Origin: Triglochin maritima
Lineage: Eukaryota; Streptophyta; Magnoliopsida; Alismatales; Juncaginaceae
DNA: 64,000 bases
Assembly (NCBI GenBank): GCA_963682175.1
Contig: OY821784.1
Coordinates: 34,577,621-34,641,620, forward strand
Direction of reading: 5' to 3'
A model generated the notes under the pieces. It had not been told where the DNA came from, ran no database searches, and worked only from the letters and a program-made list of their open reading frames with translations. The position numbers and the translations under genes are program-made. Shown piece by piece: positions 58,838 to 64,000 of this stretch (position 1 is its first letter; the number at the start of each line of letters is the position of its first letter).

Positions 58838-60846
58838 TGTAATATCCCTAACCCACTTAGGGGTTAAGTGGAGTTTAGTGGTTAAGTGGAGAGAGGTGGT
58901 TTGCATGAGGAAATGAAGAGGGTGGCGTGCACTGTAGATAAGGTGTAGGGGTGATGAGTGGTTTGGGTTTTAAGGCAAAATCTCTCTCTCTCTCTCACTT
59001 GCTCACTCTCACTCTCATTCTTTTCTTTGTCTGGCGGCCAGCAGAGGAGGAGGAAACTCCGGCGAAGGTGGACGAGCTCGATGTCGCTGAGGCGCGGTCG
59101 TGAGGTGCGTTGGAGCGGAGGTTGTTGTCGCTGAGGCGCGGTCGGGCGAATCTCCGGCGTGCTCCATTTTCCTTTGAGGTATGTCAGCTTCTTAGTGTGT
59201 TTTTGGTTGCTCACCCTCGTGTGGGTGAAGTGTTGGTCGGTCGCCGGAGGTCGACGACGTGGTTGGCGTAAATCCTTGGCTAGCGCAAGGTTGCAGACGA
59301 CTAACGGTCGACCGATTCCTTCGGGCGGTCGACCGATGTATGCATTTTTGCTTGACTTTAACCAACATCGGTCGAACGATGCCCTGTGGCGGTCGACCGA
59401 TAGTGCTTTGTGATGGTGGGTCGGGGTTGCCTGTTGGTTTTCGGTCGACCAGTTCCATGTTTTCGTTCGACCAAAACTTAAGTGTATTGGATTATTGTGC
59501 ATGATTGTTTGACCGTTGTTTAGTATGTGTTCGACCGTTATATGACTTAGAACTGCTAGGATGCCCTCGTAGTTTTCGGTCGACCGGGACCCCTGAGTCG
59601 GTCGACCGGTAATATTGATTGATGTTGACCAGACTCCGGATTTTGACCACGTATCGGTCGACCGGTTTTAGACTCTTGTTCGACCGTTGGGACTTAGGAT
59701 TTGCGCAGAGAGATCAGCCATTGCAGACTTTCGGTCGACCGTTTGTGCACAGAACTGAATTCCCGGTCCTTTCAGGATGCCAACTCTGTCCACGGAAACC
59801 CGTGTCCTCGTCTTGTACGTAAGCCGGGAGGTGACGGTGGGCGCGTTACGCGTACCTGCCCAGGGACCGTCGTGTGGAAGAGTGTGGGTGTTTGGGACGT
59901 GTCACCTCCGTGTATGGATCGTGACTTGATGTGATGGATTGATGGACTCATTGAAGAGTAGCAGACCTGAGAGATCGTGGATCTCAATGTATGATGTGCG
60001 GCTCGTGGAGCCTCATGACCCAGCGGACCTCGGTCCGGACCCGTCTGATGTTGTGCTAGACGTATGTTGGACCACCGATGTTGTGCCGGTGATGTCGTCG
60101 ATGTTGTTCCGGCGATGATGGGCCGATGTTGTTCCTACTATGATGTTTGATGGGACGATGTTGTTCCGGCTATGTTTTCCTCAGTTGGGCACCTACTGAG
60201 ATGATGATTGATGGACCAACCGAGCGACGACTCTGTTGGGGTGGTTTCGGCCACGAAGTTACAGATCTGTTTCTTTTGGTGCGGACCTGGCGGATGCTCA
60301 TTGCCGAACCCCATGTTTAGTGTAGCCGCATGTGGGGAGCATCACGTCTTGTTCCGCTAGACCGTATGTGCCTACGATAGGTCTCCTTGGGAGACCCAAT
60401 GATGATTGTTGGACTGATGTCCCGTTTTACCCTTCGGGAGAACTGTTTTCCTTATTGTGGATGACATGACATGCTACTAGTATGATATGTTCATTTGTAC
60501 TACTACATGCATATAGGTGAGTTTGGCATACGGGGTTTCCTTATGGAAACTCAGGCATTGTTGTTGCATGTTTTATTTCAGGACCACAGTAGGTCCAGTT
60601 GGGTGGTGATCAGCGGGCGCGTGCATTTTGGGATCGGATCCTCTCGTTCGGACCACTTAGGTTGACATGATTACTTGTATATCTTTTTGTTATTTCTAAT
60701 GTAATCATGTAGCTTTTTGATAAAACTCTGATGTGATATGGTGCACCGCTTGTATTTTTATGAGAAGAAACAGTCCCGTCGTTTGATTATTAGCCTCTGA
60801 TTTCTTGATGATAAATTTTAATTTTCCGCTATTTCGGGATGTTACA
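58838..60846 (+). repeat. 5' LTR of Ty3-gypsy element, 2009 bp
   Basis: Starts TGTAATATCCCTAACCC and ends TTTCGGGATGTTACA. A primer-binding-like stretch follows at 60850 (TGGTATCAACGCGG), matching the initiator-Met site in its first eight bases only. LTRs of the same family stand alone at 1633-3343 and 35609-37655. A palindrome array lies at 59306-59745. Confidence 0.88.
59306..59745. repeat. Paired CGGTCGACCG array (gypsy 5' LTR)
   Basis: Pairs start at 59306/59327, 59370/59391, 59443/59465, 59507/59529, 59578/59600 and 59656/59678, followed by a single site at 59733. Spacing within pairs is 21, 21, 22, 22, 22 and 22 bp. Pair-to-pair distance is 64, 73, 64, 71 and 78 bp. Confidence 0.92.
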
Positions 60847-60973
60847 ATTTGGTATCAACGCGGTTGATTCCTATGCAGTTCCCAAAGAAATCACCCTTGT
60901 AGTAATAGGACATATGCATTTTATCTTTTAGCATGCATTCATGGCTGAAGTTTGTGATTGTTTCTTCTGTCAG

Positions 60974-63420
60974 ATGCCTCCTAGATGCGTGAGGAGCTCT
61001 CCGCGTGATCGCAGTACCAGTGACGCAACTGACGGTGCCAACTGGGACAGGTTGGGCGAGTTTCTGGAGCGTCATGCAGCCCAGAATGTGTAGGGCGGGA
61101 TGGGCGCTGAGCACGGTCGTTTTATGCGTCAGCACCCACCGAGTTTTGATCGCAGGAGTGCTCCAGAGGTAGCGGAGGACTGGGTCTTCAAGATGCAGAA
61201 GACCTTCCGAGCGATTGGAGTTGCACCAGAGATGAGGGTGGACCTGGCCACCTATGTATTTGATGACGAGGGAGCCAACTGGTGGAGGACCATGTCCACG
61301 GTTGTGTTCGAGGACCGTGAGGACGTGAGCTGGGAGGAGTTTCTGGAGGTGTTCCATGGGCAGTATTTTCCCCAGCACGTCAGAGATCGGAAGAGGGAGG
61401 AGTTCATGTCGCTGGAGCAGAAGGACATGACCCTGACGAGTTACATCAGCAGGTTCAACGCATTGAAGCGTTACTGCCCAGAGATATGTGTGACCCCTGA
61501 GCAGCGGGCGAGAAAGTTCTTGAAGGGACTGAGGCAGCCGCTCTGATCGCATGTGATCAACAGTATGTCACAAACCCTTGCAGACACGGTGAAGCATGCT
61601 ACCATCATTGAGCAAGGCCAAAGAGAGTGTCTTCCGGAGGCGAGGAAGGCACCAGTAAGCACCGATAGCCGAGCATTCGGCCGTGGAGCAGGGAACCCGG
61701 GCAAGAGGCCCAGGTTTGATGGAGGAGGAGTACGTCAGTCTGGAGCGTGCACTTTCTGTTGGAGGTTTCACCCAGGTCAGGAGTGCTTCAAGCGCTCAGG
61801 AGCTTGCATAGGGTGCAGGCAGTTGGGCCACTTCGTTCGGGAGTGCCTGAATAGGCAGGGAGAGCCTAGCAGGAGGTTTGAACCACCAGTAGCAGGGAAG
61901 AGCGGAGGCAGCCGATCTGTTGTTTCACCAGGGCAGGGCAGGAAGACTGGGCGAGTCTTCACCATCCAGGCTGAGGAGGCGAGGGACTCCAACACCGTGG
62001 TGGAAGGTACTCTTTCTGTTTCTGGTTCGTTTGCGCGTGTGTTGTTTGATTGTGGCGCCACTCACTCCTTCATATCGGAGAAGTTTGCTGGCGAGTTGGG
62101 TCGGACCCCTGTGCTGCTGACTGATTGCTTGGAGGTCAGCACGCCCATGGGTGAGGTGGGCACTATGGGGAGTTATTTCCCCGGCACCACAGTTGTTTCG
62201 GGAGACCATGATTTCCCGACAGATCTGGTCTTGTTACCGATGGAGGACTTTGACATCATACTGGGGATGGACTGGCTGTCATAGTACGACGTGCGGGTCT
62301 TTTGCCACGAGAAGAAGATCCTGATTCCGAAAGAGGACTTCCCAGATGTTTTGATCATAGGGACGAGGAGCAGAGGGGGTCGTCTGATTGTGTCTGCAGT
62401 TAAGGCACAGAAGTTGATACAGCAGGGATGCAGAGCGTTTGTGGCCACACTGGCAGTTCCTGATCCTAAGACGAGGAGGTTGGAGAATATAGAGGTGGTG
62501 CAGGAAATCTCAGATGTGTTTTCAGCAAATATTCCCGCATTATCTCCGCACCGAGAGATCGAGTTCGGCATCGAGTTAGTAGCGGGTACGACACCTCAGT
62601 CGAAGGCACCTTATCGGATGACACGTGTTGAGTTGACAGAGCTGAAGAACTAGTTGCAAGAGTTGATGGACTCTGGGTTTATTCGAATGTTTCTCCTTGG
62701 GGAGCACCTGTGTTGTTTGTGAAGAAGAAGGATGGGTTGTTGTGGATGTGCATCGACTACAGGATGTTGAATAAGGTTACCGTTAGGAACCGGTACCCTT
62801 TGCCCAGGATTGATGATCTGCTTGATCAGTTGCAGACGGCGAGAGTGTTCTCAAAGTTTGATATGTGTTCAGGTTATCACCAGTTACGGATCAGAGAGGG
62901 AGATGTTCAGAAGACAACCTTCAGGACGCGGTACAGGCACTATGAGTTCTTGGTGATGCCGTTTGGACTGGCGAATGCACCTGCAGCATTCATGGACCTG
63001 ATGAATAGGACCTTTCAGCCGTACCTCGACAGATTTGTCATTGTCTTCGTGGACCACATTTTGGTGTACTCCACAGACAGAGAGCAGCATCGAGAACACC
63101 TGAGGATTGTGCTTGGCATCCTGAGAGATCGGCAGCTTTATACCAAGTACAAGAAGTGCAAGTTTTTGTTGGATCAGGTGGCATTTCTGGGGCATATTGT
63201 GTCAGCATATGGGATTTCAGTGGATCCGGCGAAAGTCGAGGTTGTGACTCATTGGAGGGCCCCAACGAGCGTGACAGAGATCAGGATCTTCGTGGGACTG
63301 ACAGGGTATTACAGACGGTTCATTCGGGATTTCTTCAGACTTGCTTTGCCGCTACAGCGTGTACGCAGAAGGGCATCAAGTTTGTTTGGTCCCAGAAGTG
63401 CGAGGACAGCGTTAAACGTC
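60974..63420 (+). pseudogene. Ty3-gypsy gag-pol, four nonsense changes, truncated in RT
   Basis: From the ATG at 60974 one frame covers gag (DWVFKMQKTFRAIGVAPEM; SLEQKDMTLTSYISRFNALK), a zinc knuckle (CIGCRQLGHFVREC) and protease (VLFDCGATHSFISEKFAGEL, with C at the usual S/T position). It is interrupted by TAG at 61091, TGA at 61544, TAG at 62282 and TAG at 62651. A frameshift precedes RT (62710 onward). RT has [35 protein letters not shown] and [12 protein letters not shown], but the catalytic site reads FVDHILVYS instead of FVDD. Similarity stops near 63420 in the RT connection region, so RNase H, integrase and the 3' LTR are missing. The order and motifs are typical of the chromovirus-like gypsy lineage; the copy is dead. 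Confidence 0.9.
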
Positions 63421-64000
63421 GCCCGACTTTTTCTAAAATCTTTTGTCTTAATTAACTTTTTGTCTTTCACAATCCATTTAATACTCATTATGTCCCGTAA
63501 AAAATATAAAAAATCGGGGCGTCTAGCTAGGACGCCCCCACCATTTGGGTGGGGGGAGGGGGGTCTGAGGCAGACGTCCCGTTTTAAAAAAAATCTTGAA
63601 TTTATACGGTGTGTTATTTCAAATTATTTCAGGTTCCGTTGCAAGATTTTGGTGGTGACGATGTGGAAAAAAATACAAACGTAAATAAACGGGTAAACTG
63701 GTCAATATCCGAAGTACAATAATAGGGTGTCGAAACAAAAAAAATTGCAAAGCGCGCTACCTCTGCTCGCTCGCTTTGCGGGGGGGACTAGCGTCCCCCG
63801 CAGAGGCTGTAACTCCCGCATTCGTACTCTGATTTATTTTTCATGGTTATTTTTTGTTGTAGTATGAAAAGATGAGGGTCTATTGGGAGAAGAAATCAGT
63901 AAAAATGATAGAATGACAAAATGGTAATTGATACTGGCAATTTAAGTAATTTACGGGCAACGTTTAGCAGTCCAGTAACTATAAGGTAGTCGGACAAGAC
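63421..64000. other. GC-rich hairpin-dense block at truncated gypsy end
   Basis: No coding similarity. Short perfect stems cluster here: GGGGCGTC/GACGCCCC (63516-63538), CCCCCACC/GGTGGGGG (63535-63555), GCAAAGCG/CGCTTTGC (63747-63779) and GGGGGAC/GTCCCCC (63782-63799). The motif GACGCCCC/GGGACG recurs. It may be the end of another transposon that truncated the gypsy copy; no terminus was recognised before the window ends. Confidence 0.5.

Noticed and set aside
58882..59502. 206-residue minus-strand reading frame
   Set aside because: It lies wholly within the gypsy LTR, opposite its orientation, and is built from the palindrome array, which is open in several frames.
60842..61552. 236-residue minus-strand reading frame
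   Set aside because: It is the antisense shadow of the gypsy gag coding sequence, which has recognisable domains on the plus strand.

Overview
This window is a stretch of flowering-plant nuclear DNA, probably a eudicot. The evidence is intron-split genes of plant families (a chloroplast-type MRS2 magnesium transporter, a GARP/HHO-type and a DIVARICATA-type MYB factor), AT-rich spacers, and a heavy load of LTR retrotransposons, CACTA elements and a hAT MITE. No bacterial operon, CRISPR array, rRNA or tRNA gene was seen. I cannot name the species.

Layout. 1-26 kb is a nested transposon graveyard: a small solo LTR (535-907), a Ty3-gypsy solo LTR (1633-3343), a 3.5 kb CACTA element with an Ulp1-like protease remnant (3922-7438), an old Ty1-copia element (7563-18137) that was invaded by a solo LTR (itself carrying a 1.2 kb CACTA) and by a deleted LTR element, and then a young, coding-intact Ty1-copia element (19431-24288). 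26-45 kb is the genic island, all on the plus strand: a five-exon GARP/HHO (EFM-like) regulator (26079-28055), a thirteen-exon MRS2-11/MGT10-like magnesium transporter (32249-39623) with a 2 kb solo LTR in intron 6, and a two-exon DIV-like MYB (42523-45071). 45.7-51.4 kb is a minus-strand Ty3-gypsy relic split by a solo LTR and a hAT MITE. 51.4-58.8 kb is repetitive, gene-free DNA. 58.8-63.4 kb is a plus-strand Ty3-gypsy element with its 5' LTR, broken gag-pol and no 3' half, followed by a GC-rich, hairpin-dense block to the window end.

Most element borders were fixed by reading target-site duplications by eye: AGTGT, TCGTA, GCAGA, AATAT, GGA and TGTAT are perfect, and several others are near-perfect. 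This gives the order of nested insertions.

The most unusual signal is an array built on the palindrome CGGTCGACCG. It occurs inside the LTRs of at least three seemingly unrelated retrotransposon families. In each, the palindromes come in pairs whose starts are about 22 bp apart (two helical turns), and the pairs recur about every 64-78 bp. Substitutions within a pair tend to fall in the inner half-sites, so the conserved object looks like a 32-bp dyad, CGGTCGA-N18-TCGACCG. I know of no described function for it.
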